Notes: generated from the sequence alone by a model not told the origin. A stretch of 7,148 nt of DNA from an uncultured Chlorobiota bacterium (GCA_946481475.1 CAMLOB010000191.1:1-7148); one strand, 5' to 3'; shown: positions 1-6,792, counted from the first letter of the stretch. Translations and numbers: made by a program.

Positions 1-1695
1 GAAGAAACGGGGATCAATGTTTCTGTACAGAGCGCTGTTTGCTCTGGTCAGCAGTTCGGCAGGATCGGCGCAGAGTCCGGAGAGGGCGCGTATCACCCCC
101 TTTACCATACCCATATAGAGGGCGGCTCCGGCCCCTTTCCCGGAGACATCAGCGATCAGGGCTCCCTTTGTCCCGTCGCGAAAGATCACCGAGTCGAAAT
201 AATCCCCGCCGACCATGCTGGCCGGTTCCGATTCGGCGTAGAGTTCATAGTGATCTCCTCCGGGCATCGAGACCGGGAGCAGGCGTTGCTGGGCTTCGCG
301 GGCGATCAGCATTTCATTCCGGAGTCGTTCCCGTTCAATCGACTTGCGGATCAGCGCGGCGTGATCCATCGCCAGGGCGATCTGCGTCGCCACGGTCTCC
401 AGAATCGTCGTGTCGTCCCGATCAAAGCCGTTCCTCCGTCCCTTGATCACATACAGTTTCCCCCGTTCCCCCTCGCTGTTTCGCAGGGGGACAATCGCCA
501 GCGAGCCGCTTAAGGGGTGTCCCTTCTGTCCGTGTTCCGTTTCGCCGTTTCCGTTGAGCGTAAAGTCGAACACCCGTACGATCTTCCCTTTCTCGCCGGA
601 GAGATCTTCTATGTACCGGTTGTTGTTGCGGACGTGGAGCAGACGTTCGATCTCCTTGATACTCAGCGGAACTTTCCCTCCGGTGACGATCTCATGATTC
701 CCCTCGTCATGAAGGATGATCCATGCACTCCTTCCTGAAGTGACGTCGCAGGCGATCGAGACCGAGGCCTTCATCAGAGCGTTCATATCGAACGAGTCGA
801 CCATCAGCCGACCGAAGTTCGAGAGGGAGGAGACCTCGATGTTCCGCCGGTCCATCGCCCCGGCGGTCGGGAGCGTCAGGAGGATGCGGATGAACAGGCC
901 GATTTCCGCGGAGATGATCAGGCCGGAGAAGATGATGAGGAGCATGTCCAGAAGAGGAGAGATCCCCTCGAGAAGGAGGCTGAGATAAGGCTCCCGGACG
1001 AGACTCAGTCCGGTACCTGCGATAACGCCGACAAAGGAGAGTCCGAGCATCCGGTACTTCTGATCGCGCCATACATGAACCACCCAGCCGGAGCGGAGGC
1101 CGAGGAAAAAAAGGCCGAAGGAGAGGATGGCGGAGATCGTCGCGCCGATGATATATCCGGCCGGTTCGGGAACCAGCACTACGAACAGAAGCGACAGGAT
1201 CAGTCCGTAGCGGAGCAGATTGAGGACCTTCTGCGACAGTCGGCTTCCGTAGCTGAAGAGGAGCAGCAAACGTTCGGTCAGAAAGGCAACCGAGCAGAAG
1301 ACCACCAGTCCGGCAAGCCGCGCAAGCACAAACGTTCCGAAGTCCTCCGGTCCGTCCATCTCGTTGAATGAGAAGGGGAGGAAGGAGAAAAAGATCAGAA
1401 TGCCGAGCGAGACGAGTGTGGCGACGATCAGGCCGCTGTGAAGACGGTAGGCTTCCTGGTGATCTGCCGGGCGTCGTGAGGGATGGAACCAGCGATAGAA
1501 GACCGGAAGAAAGAGAAGGAGAGGGAGGAGATTCCGGAACCATCCTCGCTCATCCGGACCGGTGCCGAAGCCGAACAGCCAGTCGGCAAAACCGAGGGCA
1601 ATCCAGCCGCATGCGGCTACAGCCAGGGTTATCATTGTCCGGAGATCCGGCAACGCCCATATCGTTTCTTCTCCCAGACGGATCTCTTTTCTCAT
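1..1695 (-). CDS. Membrane-anchored GAF-like/SpoIIE-type PP2C protein phosphatase (C-terminus cut by window edge)
   Basis: The reading frame is open from 1695 to the left edge, giving 565 visible residues with no stop. Residues about 19-275 hold roughly eight hydrophobic segments (for example about 19-40, 87-107, 124-147, 179-200 and 246-275), so the N-terminus should sit in the inner membrane. Residues about 286-448 look like a GAF-type sensor domain, ending in LETVATQIALAMDH. A helical linker with EMLIAREAQQRLLP leads into a SpoIIE/PP2C catalytic domain, with VGGDYFD at 495-501 and ADVSGKG at 515-521; D498 and D516 are the expected metal-binding aspartates. Members of this family dephosphorylate serine/threonine residues, often on anti-sigma-factor antagonists in partner-switching pathways. 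No anti-sigma or STAS gene is visible here, so the target is unknown. By family length perhaps 100 or more residues are missing. The start is uncertain: ATG at 1695 has no SD, whereas TTG at 1722 in the same frame follows AGGGTG by 8 nt. An upstream in-frame TAG at 1750-1752 bounds the choice. Confidence 0.9.
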   Translation of the reverse strand, partial: MRKEIRLGEETIWALPDLRTMITLAVAACGWIALGFADWLFGFGTGPDERGWFRNLLPLLLFLPVFYRWFHPSRRPADHQEAYRLHSGLIVATLVSLGILIFFSFLPFSFNEMDGPEDFGTFVLARLAGLVVFCSVAFLTERLLLLFSYGSRLSQKVLNLLRYGLILSLLFVVLVPEPAGYIIGATISAILSFGLFFLGLRSGWVVHVWRDQKYRMLGLSFVGVIAGTGLSLVREPYLSLLLEGISPLLDMLLIIFSGLIISAEIGLFIRILLTLPTAGAMDRRNIEVSSLSNFGRLMVDSFDMNALMKASVSIACDVTSGRSAWIILHDEGNHEIVTGGKVPLSIKEIERLLHVRNNNRYIEDLSGEKGKIVRVFDFTLNGNGETEHGQKGHPLSGSLAIVPLRNSEGERGKLYVIKGRRNGFDRDDTTILETVATQIALAMDHAALIRKSIERERLRNEMLIAREAQQRLLPVSMPGGDHYELYAESEPASMVGGDYFDSVIFRDGTKGALIADVSGKGAGAALYMGMVKGVIRALSGLCADPAELLTRANSALYRNIDPRFF

Positions 1696-1873
1696 GGCGG
1701 CAGTTGTTCGCGTGATCTTCAAGGATGTTTCACCCTGTGTCGAAAAGTCCTAAAAGGCATATTTTGTCCGGTTCTCCCGTCTCTGAAGAGCTCCGATGCA
1801 CTCGCTCACCTTCTTCATCCTTGTTCGCATACGCATTTCACCGTAAATTTAATGCTCGTTTATTGCGAATACA

Positions 1874-1881
1874 TAATTTTG
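1874..1881 (+). promoter_or_regulatory. Candidate Bacteroidota-type promoter (-7 TAATTTTG)
   Basis: TAATTTTG matches the TAnnTTTG -7 element of Bacteroidota sigma factors exactly and lies 26 nt before the ATG at 1908. A weak -33 candidate, TTTA at 1848-1851, is 22 nt upstream (three of four bases of TTTG). The surrounding 1840-1910 stretch is clearly more AT-rich than the coding sequence. It would drive the zinc-ribbon gene and possibly rpsU. A chance match of a degenerate 8-mer in AT-rich DNA is possible. Confidence 0.4.
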
Positions 1882-1891
1882 ATCCGATCAA
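1879..1891. promoter_or_regulatory. Perfect 6-1-6 palindrome overlapping the candidate promoter
   Basis: TTGATC-C-GATCAA is a perfect inverted repeat that overlaps the end of the TAATTTTG element and covers the likely transcription start. It ends 16 nt before the ATG at 1908. Size and position suit an operator for a dimeric regulator, possibly serving both divergent genes. The arms are short, so this is an inference from position only. Confidence 0.3.
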
Positions 1892-1907
1892 CTGTTCTGT
1901 TAATACT

Positions 1908-2306
1908 ATGACGCGACGACGCAAGAGATCGAAGTATATCACGCTTCAGAATATGTGTGAGACCTGCGTGATGCCGACCAAGTTCGAGCTGCTGGCCGAG
2001 GTCTCCGGTCTGGAGGAAGACAAGCGCTGGGCAAAGTGTACCAAGTGCCACCATACGATGATGCTTGATCTGGAAGTGATCGAAAGTGAGCAGAACCCGC
2101 CGAAGGAGACCAACGTTCCGGTAGAGGACTGCATCGATTACTCCCCGAAGGAGAACTATGCGATCGGCGATGCGATCTACCACAAGGGATGGGATGATGT
2201 CGGAACGGTGATCAGCAAGGAACTGACCTCCAACGGCAGCCAGGCGATCGTCGTCACCTTCAACAAGGTGGGGGAGAAGCGGTTGATCGAGAACATCGGC
2301 GGCTGA
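1908..2306 (+). CDS. Small zinc-ribbon protein with C-terminal Tudor-like (UvrD/CarD-type) fold, function unknown
   Basis: 132 residues. The N-terminus is very basic (TRRRKRSKY), followed by two CxxC pairs, C17/C20 (CETC) and C44/C47 (CTKC). This is a typical four-cysteine zinc ribbon. A short acidic linker leads to residues about 78-132, with the pattern YSPKENYAIGDAIYHKGWDDVG and a later VVTFNKVGEKRLIENI. This resembles the small beta-barrel at the C-terminus of UvrD-type helicases and CarD-like proteins, which bind RNA polymerase. That resemblance is by eye and not certain. A nucleic-acid or RNA-polymerase-associated role is therefore plausible but inferred. The ATG at 1908 is chosen because the upstream in-frame extension (from 1725) has intergenic character and the basic/zinc-ribbon region begins here. 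There is no SD. rpsU follows 82 bp downstream on the same strand with no terminator between them, so the two may be co-transcribed. Confidence 0.8.
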   Translation: MTRRRKRSKYITLQNMCETCVMPTKFELLAEVSGLEEDKRWAKCTKCHHTMMLDLEVIESEQNPPKETNVPVEDCIDYSPKENYAIGDAIYHKGWDDVGTVISKELTSNGSQAIVVTFNKVGEKRLIENIGG

Positions 2307-2370
2307 TACCGCAAGGAAAAGATTTTGACGTATCCATCATAAAGCAAAAGAACAATCATTTAGCGACAGC

Positions 2371-2381
2371 AAAGGGGGTGA
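2371..2381 (+). promoter_or_regulatory. Exceptionally strong Shine-Dalgarno of rpsU
   Basis: AAAGGGGGTGA matches the full anti-SD complement TAAGGAGGTGA at 9 of 11 positions, and the central G can still wobble-pair with U. Seven nt separate it from the GTG start. It settles the start choice together with the in-frame TAA at 2383-2385. Most other genes with a visible start here lack an SD, so this site stands out. Confidence 0.85.
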
Positions 2382-2388
2382 ATAAACT

Positions 2389-2583
2389 GTGATCGGTGTA
2401 ACCGTACAGGACAACGAGTCAATCGACAGAGCGCTGCGTCGGTTCAAGAAAAAGTATGAACGGGCAGGGGTGCTGAAGGAATTCCGTCGTCGGACCGCCT
2501 ACACGAAGCCGTCGGTCCTGAAGCGCATGGCGCATCAGAAGGCCGAGCGTCGTCAGCATCGCATTTCGCGCGAAATGCAGTAA
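2389..2583 (+). CDS. rpsU: 30S ribosomal protein bS21
   Basis: 64 residues, the normal size for bS21, a basic protein of the small-subunit platform near the 3' end of 16S rRNA. The family signature is clear: [39 protein letters not shown] (shown here across residues 4-42), followed by a basic tail rich in Arg, Lys, Gln and His. The start must be the GTG at 2389: an in-frame TAA sits at 2383-2385 and a near-perfect SD lies 7 nt upstream. In Flavobacterium johnsoniae, bS21 with bS6 and bS18 helps sequester the anti-SD, and rpsU mRNA itself carries a strong SD. The same arrangement here suggests autoregulation, which is inference. The gene ends just before a hairpin terminator. It may be read from the zinc-ribbon gene's promoter, as no convincing promoter is seen in the 82-bp gap. 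Confidence 0.97.
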   Translation: MIGVTVQDNESIDRALRRFKKKYERAGVLKEFRRRTAYTKPSVLKRMAHQKAERRQHRISREMQ

Positions 2584-2614
2584 AGAAGGTTCGGCTACGT
2601 GCCGACAACGTTTG

Positions 2615-2661
2615 CAATCTCCTCGCAACGCATTTGCCGTTGCGGGGAGATTGTTTCGTTT
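2615..2661 (+). terminator. Rho-independent terminator after rpsU
   Basis: The arms at 2615-2630 and 2638-2653 form a 16-bp stem with one G-T pair around a 7-nt loop (CATTTGC). A T-rich tail, GTTTCGTTT, follows. A smaller stem (TCGGC/GCCGA, 2591-2605) lies between the rpsU stop and this hairpin. Together they close the zinc-ribbon/rpsU unit. Confidence 0.85.
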
Positions 2662-2708
2662 CTGAGTCGGTTTTCGGTCGGGAAATTCCGGCATGATCTT
2701 TGCCCGGC

Positions 2709-2737
2709 TTGCATCCTTCCGGCAGATTTCCTATTCT
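2709..2737 (+). promoter_or_regulatory. Weak sigma70-like promoter candidate before the 2828 gene
   Basis: TTGCAT at 2709-2714 and TATTCT at 2732-2737 are separated by exactly 17 nt. The hexamers match consensus at only 3 and 4 of 6 positions. The gene needs its own promoter because a terminator lies upstream. If the host uses Bacteroidota-type sigma recognition, this match is probably meaningless. Confidence 0.18.
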
Positions 2738-2827
2738 TCGGGCCGTGTCTGCGGAGGCCGGAACTCCTCGGCAGATCGACTCACTTCGCGAAAGCAGAGA
2801 GAACCATCTACAGCCGGAGCGGAATTC

Positions 2828-3181
2828 ATGAGTGAAAACAGGATGGAAATGGACGGAGAGTCTATTCAGGAGCGGACGGCGAACAACAACCATCGGGAAG
2901 ACGTTGCCGAAAGGGATCGTCTGATAACAAAGGGGCAGAGTGTGCTGGATCTCTGTATTCAGCAAAACAAACTTCTCTGCGTGCAGGGGTTCGTCGATTC
3001 GCAGGTTGAACGGGGAGGGGTCTATCTGGATGTGGTCAGGGCAATGCGGGACTATATCGCCGTTGAGCTGACGAACGACCACGACAGAAAGGAGAGGGGA
3101 ATGCTTCGGGAGCTTCACCAGTACGTCAGCGCAAAGCTGCAACAGGTGCAGCAGGAACCGGAACCGGTTGCCGAAGTATAG
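2828..3181 (+). CDS. Hypothetical 117-residue soluble protein
   Basis: I do not recognise this family. The protein is hydrophilic, charged and apparently mostly helical, with no signal peptide or membrane segment. Residues 1-30 are polar and probably disordered (many N, E, R). Residues about 31-82 hold the likely core (LITKGQSVLDLCIQQNKLLCVQGFVDSQVERGG, then YLDVVRAMRDYIAVEL). Residues 84-117 begin with a charged stretch, continue as a helix with KLQQVQQ, and end in a PEP-containing acidic tail. The two cysteines (C43, C51) do not form a metal motif. The ATG at 2828 is preferred over upstream in-frame starts: GGAG lies 10 nt before it and the upstream extension is rich in Arg, Ser and Cys. 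The gene stands alone between the rpsU terminator and a strong hairpin 19 nt after its stop, which supports it being a real single-gene unit. Confidence 0.7.
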   Translation: MSENRMEMDGESIQERTANNNHREDVAERDRLITKGQSVLDLCIQQNKLLCVQGFVDSQVERGGVYLDVVRAMRDYIAVELTNDHDRKERGMLRELHQYVSAKLQQVQQEPEPVAEV

Positions 3182-3199
3182 GGAGCACAACACATAACC

Positions 3200-3233
3200 G
3201 AAAGGGTCGGCATCGTCTGATGCCGACCCTTTC
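3200..3233. terminator. Strong symmetric hairpin, probable bidirectional terminator
   Basis: Arms at 3200-3214 and 3219-3233 form a perfect 15-bp stem around the 4-nt loop GTCT. The stem has AAAGGG at its base on one side and CCCTTT on the other, a common form for terminators acting in both directions. It lies between the plus-strand hypothetical gene (stop at 3181) and the converging M20 gene (stop at 3315). The plus-strand T tail is poor (TCTCG beyond the stem). Confidence 0.8.
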
Positions 3234-3314
3234 TCGTACGTAGCCTTCTCAACATTCGATTTGTATGCAGCGAGGAGTTTTCCGGAAGAAATCATCCACC
3301 CCGTCTTGCGGACA

Positions 3315-4514
3315 TCAACCCTTCCGTCGATTCAGAAATCGCCAAGCGGCCCAGGCCAGCATCGCCGCGCCGGTCGGAAGAATCGCCTCGTCGATCGTGA
3401 ACCGGGAGTTGTGCAGACCGGCCACGCATCCCTGTTCCGGCGTCCCCGCCCCGATCCACCAGAACGTCCCCGGCACTTTCTCCAGGTAGTAGGCGAAATC
3501 CTCGGCGGCCATCAGCGGATCGGCCGTGAAGACATGATCCTTTCCGATCAGTTCTCCGGCACCGGTCTGCGCGAACTCCGTCATCGCCGGATCGTTCCGC
3601 AACGCCGGATATCCCTTGCGAATCTCCAGATCATACTCCGCTCCGTTCGCCCGGCAGACTCCGTCAACGATCTCTTCGATCCGCCGGTGGGCATACTCCC
3701 GCCACTCCGGATCCATCGCCCGCATCGTCCCCATCATCTTCACGTCGTCGGGAATCACGTTTGTGGTATAGCCACCCTGAATCATCGTGATCGACACTAC
3801 TCCTTCGTTGAACGGGTTCAGGTTCCGGCTGACGATTTTCTGGAGGGAGGTGATCACTTCGGCGGCGGCGGTGATCGGATCGATCGCGTTCTGCGGGATC
3901 GCGCCGTGTCCGCTCTTCCCCCTGACGGTGATGTAGATCTCGTCGGCCGAGGCCATCATTGCGCCGGAGAGAAAACCGAGTTCCCCCGCCGGACGGAGAG
4001 GAAGGACATGCTGTCCGAAAATCGCTTCCACCGATGGCCCTTCCAGGGCTCCCTCGGCAATCATCGACGGCGCACCGCCGGGTATCAGTTCCTCGCTCGG
4101 CTGCATCAGGAACCGGACCGTTCCCGGGATCGCTTCGCGAATCTCCGCGAGGATCATCGCCGCCCCCAGGGCCATCGTCGTGTGGGCGTCGTGACCGCAG
4201 GCGTGCATAAGGCCCGGCTTCTTCGAGGCGAAGGGGAGACCGGTCTCCTCATGGATCGGCAGCGCATCCATATCTGCCCGAAGGGCGACGCATCCTCCGG
4301 CGGCCCCTCCCTCAAGCGTGCCGATGACGCCGGTCCGGGCAATCGATGCCGTGGCGATGCCGAGTTCATCCAGCACTCCCCGCGCCAGAGCCGATGTCTC
4401 ATGTTCCTCGAATGCCAGTTCCGGGTTGGCGTGGATCGTCCGGCGAAGTTCGACCAGACGGTCCTGATGTTTCCTTGCCAGGTCCAGAAAGGCGGATGCG
4501 GAGAGTTCTTTCAT
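3315..4514 (-). CDS. M20-family metal-dependent amidohydrolase (N-acyl-amino-acid/hippurate hydrolase type)
   Basis: 399 residues, the usual length for M20D amidohydrolases, which remove acyl groups from N-acylated amino acids or related amides in the cytoplasm. Visible family marks are RRTIHANPELAFEEHET near the N-terminus, ALRADMDALPI (77-87), and the metal site HACGHDAHT with C116 and H118. Next come the catalytic and metal glutamates E141/E142 in QPSEE, H169 in GQHV, and H368 in AGLHNS near the C-terminus. The dimerisation (lid) domain spans about 180-290, including GKSGHGAIPQNAIDP. All expected residues are present, so it should be active. The exact substrate cannot be read from sequence. 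The ATG at 4514 is chosen over the in-frame ATG at 4616 because the extension crosses a GC-rich palindrome and the terminator of the preceding gene. No SD is present; the leader just before the ATG is A-rich. Confidence 0.95.
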   Translation of the reverse strand: MKELSASAFLDLARKHQDRLVELRRTIHANPELAFEEHETSALARGVLDELGIATASIARTGVIGTLEGGAAGGCVALRADMDALPIHEETGLPFASKKPGLMHACGHDAHTTMALGAAMILAEIREAIPGTVRFLMQPSEELIPGGAPSMIAEGALEGPSVEAIFGQHVLPLRPAGELGFLSGAMMASADEIYITVRGKSGHGAIPQNAIDPITAAAEVITSLQKIVSRNLNPFNEGVVSITMIQGGYTTNVIPDDVKMMGTMRAMDPEWREYAHRRIEEIVDGVCRANGAEYDLEIRKGYPALRNDPAMTEFAQTGAGELIGKDHVFTADPLMAAEDFAYYLEKVPGTFWWIGAGTPEQGCVAGLHNSRFTIDEAILPTGAAMLAWAAWRFLNRRKG

Positions 4515-4549
4515 GATGCGTTTTCGTTTTGATGTGAAGTCATCACGCA

Positions 4550-4566
4550 GTCCGCCGCAGGCGGAC
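4550..4566. repeat. GC-rich REP-like palindrome in the M20 leader
   Basis: GTCCGCC-GCA-GGCGGAC is a perfect 7-bp inverted repeat with a 3-nt loop, 35 nt upstream of the M20 ATG. It contains the TCCGCC...GGCGGA core found in many dispersed bacterial palindromic repeats. Only one copy lies in this window, so repeat status is inference. It could equally be a leader hairpin of the M20 mRNA. Confidence 0.4.
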
Positions 4567-4575
4567 GCAAAGAAA

Positions 4576-4610
4576 CAAAGGCGCAAAGGGTTGAGTCCTT
4601 TGCGCCTTTG
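4576..4610 (-). terminator. Rho-independent terminator of the thiolase-hbd unit
   Basis: CAAAGGCGCAAAGG and CCTTTGCGCCTTTG form a perfect 14-bp stem around a 7-nt loop. Read on the minus strand it is followed by TTTCTTTG, a T-rich tail, and it starts 36 nt after the hbd stop codon. The orientation of the T tract favours minus-strand termination. Confidence 0.8.
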
Positions 4611-4646
4611 CTTCAATGAACTGCAATCGTTCCTGAGATTACTTGC

Positions 4647-5504
4647 TTACTTGCTGTAGTCGTAAAAACCCCGTCCGGATTTCCGTCCCAGGTGCCCGGC
4701 ATCGACCATGCGGCGGAGCAGCGGGCAGGGACGGTACTTGTCGTCGCCGAGGTCGTTGTGCAGAACTTCCAGAATATAGAGGCAGACATCCAGTCCGATG
4801 AAATCTGCCAGCGCCAGCGGTCCCATCGGGTGGGCCATACCGAGCTTCATCACCGAGTCGATGTTCTCGGCGGTTGCTATCCCTTCATTCAGACAGAAGA
4901 TCGCCTCGTTGATCATCGGCATCAGCACCCGGTTGCTGACGAAGCCGGGGGAATCGTTCACCTCCACCGGTGTCTTCCCGAGAGCTTCGGCCAGTTCCTT
5001 GATCGTCTTGTAGGTCCGGTTGCTGGTATCGATGCCGCGAACGATCTCCACGAGCTTCATCACCGGAACCGGATTGAAGAAATGCATGCCGATCACCTTG
5101 TCCGGGCGTCCGGTGACGCCGGCCAGTCTGGTGATCGAGATCGAACTGGTGTTGCTTGCCAGAATCGCTCCCTTCTTCGCCGAGCTGTCGAGCGTACGGA
5201 ACAGTTCGGCCTTCACACCGAAATTCTCTGTGGCCGCCTCGATAATCAGATCACACTCCGGAACCGATGCCTTCAGATCGGTTGATCTGTGGATACGCTT
5301 CAACGCTTCATCCTTCTGTTTCGCCTTCAGGATCCCCTTGCCGACCTGGCGCTCCATGTTGGCCTCGATCGTCCGGATTCCCGCCTCGATCCGTTCCTCC
5401 TCGGTATCGACGACGATGACGGGATAGCCGTTCTGTGCAAAGACGTGGGCAATCCCGTTCCCCATTGTCCCCGCCCCGATAACCATTACGTGATTGATGC
5501 TCAT
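4647..5504 (-). CDS. hbd: 3-hydroxybutyryl-CoA dehydrogenase
   Basis: 285 residues, close to the usual 280-285. It reduces acetoacetyl-CoA to (S)-3-hydroxybutyryl-CoA with NAD(P)H, or runs the reverse in beta-oxidation. The N-terminal Rossmann fold has GAGTMG at 10-15 and D33 after the second strand, which favours NAD(H). Catalytic positions known from human HAD are all present: S120 (SNTSS), H141 ([15 protein letters not shown]), E153 and N191 (DSPGFVSNR). The C-terminal dimerisation domain includes [16 protein letters not shown] and ends in the typical [13 protein letters not shown]. The start is ATG at 5504, just before [11 protein letters not shown]; an in-frame ATG at 5543 would add 13 residues lacking family character. 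No SD is seen. The thiolase ends 115 bp upstream on the same strand, and a terminator follows, so the two are probably co-transcribed. Confidence 0.97.
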   Translation of the reverse strand: MSINHVMVIGAGTMGNGIAHVFAQNGYPVIVVDTEEERIEAGIRTIEANMERQVGKGILKAKQKDEALKRIHRSTDLKASVPECDLIIEAATENFGVKAELFRTLDSSAKKGAILASNTSSISITRLAGVTGRPDKVIGMHFFNPVPVMKLVEIVRGIDTSNRTYKTIKELAEALGKTPVEVNDSPGFVSNRVLMPMINEAIFCLNEGIATAENIDSVMKLGMAHPMGPLALADFIGLDVCLYILEVLHNDLGDDKYRPCPLLRRMVDAGHLGRKSGRGFYDYSK

Positions 5505-5619
5505 GAGTAGATGAAAAGTTCTGAGTTCAGTGTGTACGTGCAAAACCGTTGCTGTAACCGTCGGAGTTCCCCCGCTCCTCTACTGAAGATTCGGAAAGCC
5601 GGATGTCTCCGAAACGCCC

Positions 5620-6792
5620 TTACAGGGCCTCCACAATCAGGGCAGTGGCCTCGCCGCCGCCGATGCAGATCGCCGCCAGACCGTGTCGGGCTCCTCTCTG
5701 CTTCATTGCGTGGAGAAGGGTTGTCAGGATGCGGGCTCCGGAAGCGCCGATCGGATGTCCGAGGGCAACCGAGCCGCCGTTGACGTTCAGTTTCTCGTGA
5801 GGAATGCCGAGAGCATTCTGTGCGGCCAGGGCCACAACGGCAAATGCTTCGTTGACCTCGAAGAGATCGATCTCCTCAAGAGTCATATCGGCTTTCTCCA
5901 GCACCCGTCTGATCGCATCGACCGGGGCGGTTGTGAATTCCATCGGCGCCTGGGCGTGTGAGGCCTGCGCTATGATCCGGGCAATCGGCTTCAATCCGAG
6001 TTCCTTCGCCTTCTCCTCGTCGGCCAGAACCAGAGCGGCCGCACCGTCGTTGATGTTCGAGGCGTTTGCGGCGGTTACGGTCCCGTCTTTGGTGAAGACC
6101 GGCTTGAGCGTCGGAATCTTCTCGAAGACCGTCTTTGCCGGGTCCTCGTCGGTGTCGACAACCACGTCCCCTTTTCGTCCGGCAATCGTTACCGGCACGA
6201 TCTCCTCGGCAAACCGTCCCTCGGCAATCGAACTCTGCGCCCGTTTGTAGCTCTCGATGGTGAACTCGTCCTGCGCCTCACGCGGCACGTTGCAATCAAC
6301 GCCGCAACGGTCGGCCGCCACACCCATCGCCACGTGGTCGTAGGCGTCGGTCAGTCCGTCGTGCTGCATCGAATCGACCAGGGCTCCGTCGCCGAACTTG
6401 TAGCCGAAGCGTGCGTTCGGGATCAGATAGGGGGCCTGCGACATCGATTCCTGTCCCCCGGCCACCGCAATGGAGATATCACCGCAACGGATCATCTGGT
6501 CGGCCAGCATCACCGACTTCATTCCCGATCCGCAGACCTTGCCGACCGTAAGGGTCGGGACGCTGTCCGGAATCCCGGCGCCGATCGCCGCCTGACGTGC
6601 CGGGGACTGTCCGACACCTGCGGTCAGCACGTTCCCCATCAGCACTTCCTCGACCTGTTCCGGTTTCACTCCCGCCCGTTCAAGGGCGGCTTTGATGGCG
6701 ATCCCTCCCAGTTCCGGTGCTTTCAACGAGGCCAGAGCGCCGCCGAACGAACCGATCGGAGTTCTGGCGGCCGATAGAATTACTGTTGACAT
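5620..6792 (-). CDS. Acetyl-CoA acetyltransferase (type II thiolase)
   Basis: 390 residues, full length for the family. It condenses two acetyl-CoA to acetoacetyl-CoA or cleaves 3-ketoacyl-CoA, depending on flux. The acylated cysteine is C87 in KVCGSGMKSV; the other catalytic positions are N314 in NEAF, H346 in GHPIGASG and C376 in AICIGGGEA, with the same spacing as in the Zoogloea enzyme shifted by two. The N-terminal domain covers about 1-265 and the C-terminal domain about 268-390. The hbd gene downstream catalyses the next step, which favours an acetoacetyl-CoA role (atoB/thlA/phaA type). Broader 3-ketoacyl-CoA use is not excluded. The ATG at 6792 directly precedes STVILSAARTPIGSFGG, the standard thiolase N-terminus. 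The leader is AT-rich and has no SD. carA ends only 66 bp upstream with no clear terminator, so read-through from carA is possible. Confidence 0.97.
   Translation of the reverse strand: MSTVILSAARTPIGSFGGALASLKAPELGGIAIKAALERAGVKPEQVEEVLMGNVLTAGVGQSPARQAAIGAGIPDSVPTLTVGKVCGSGMKSVMLADQMIRCGDISIAVAGGQESMSQAPYLIPNARFGYKFGDGALVDSMQHDGLTDAYDHVAMGVAADRCGVDCNVPREAQDEFTIESYKRAQSSIAEGRFAEEIVPVTIAGRKGDVVVDTDEDPAKTVFEKIPTLKPVFTKDGTVTAANASNINDGAAALVLADEEKAKELGLKPIARIIAQASHAQAPMEFTTAPVDAIRRVLEKADMTLEEIDLFEVNEAFAVVALAAQNALGIPHEKLNVNGGSVALGHPIGASGARILTTLLHAMKQRGARHGLAAICIGGGEATALIVEAL

Noticed and set aside
707..1543. Minus-strand open frame of 278 codons inside the phosphatase region
   Set aside because: It is an out-of-frame reading of the phosphatase; the frame starting at 1695 carries the membrane segments and the GAF-like and PP2C motifs.
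2444..3295. Minus-strand open frame of 283 codons across rpsU and the hypothetical gene
   Set aside because: It runs through both hairpin terminators and antisense to rpsU, which is certain; the translation shows no domain.
3261..4532. Long plus-strand open frame (423 codons) opposite the M20 gene
   Set aside because: It is the antisense shadow of a fully conserved M20 amidohydrolase; its translation is rich in Arg, His, Gly and Pro and has no family character.
4692..5285. Plus-strand open frame of 197 codons opposite hbd
   Set aside because: It is an antisense shadow of a gene with all catalytic residues intact.
5616..5628. GCCCT-TAC-AGGGC hairpin over the thiolase stop codon
   Set aside because: The stem is only 5 bp with a 3-nt loop and no T tract follows on the minus strand; too weak to call a terminator.
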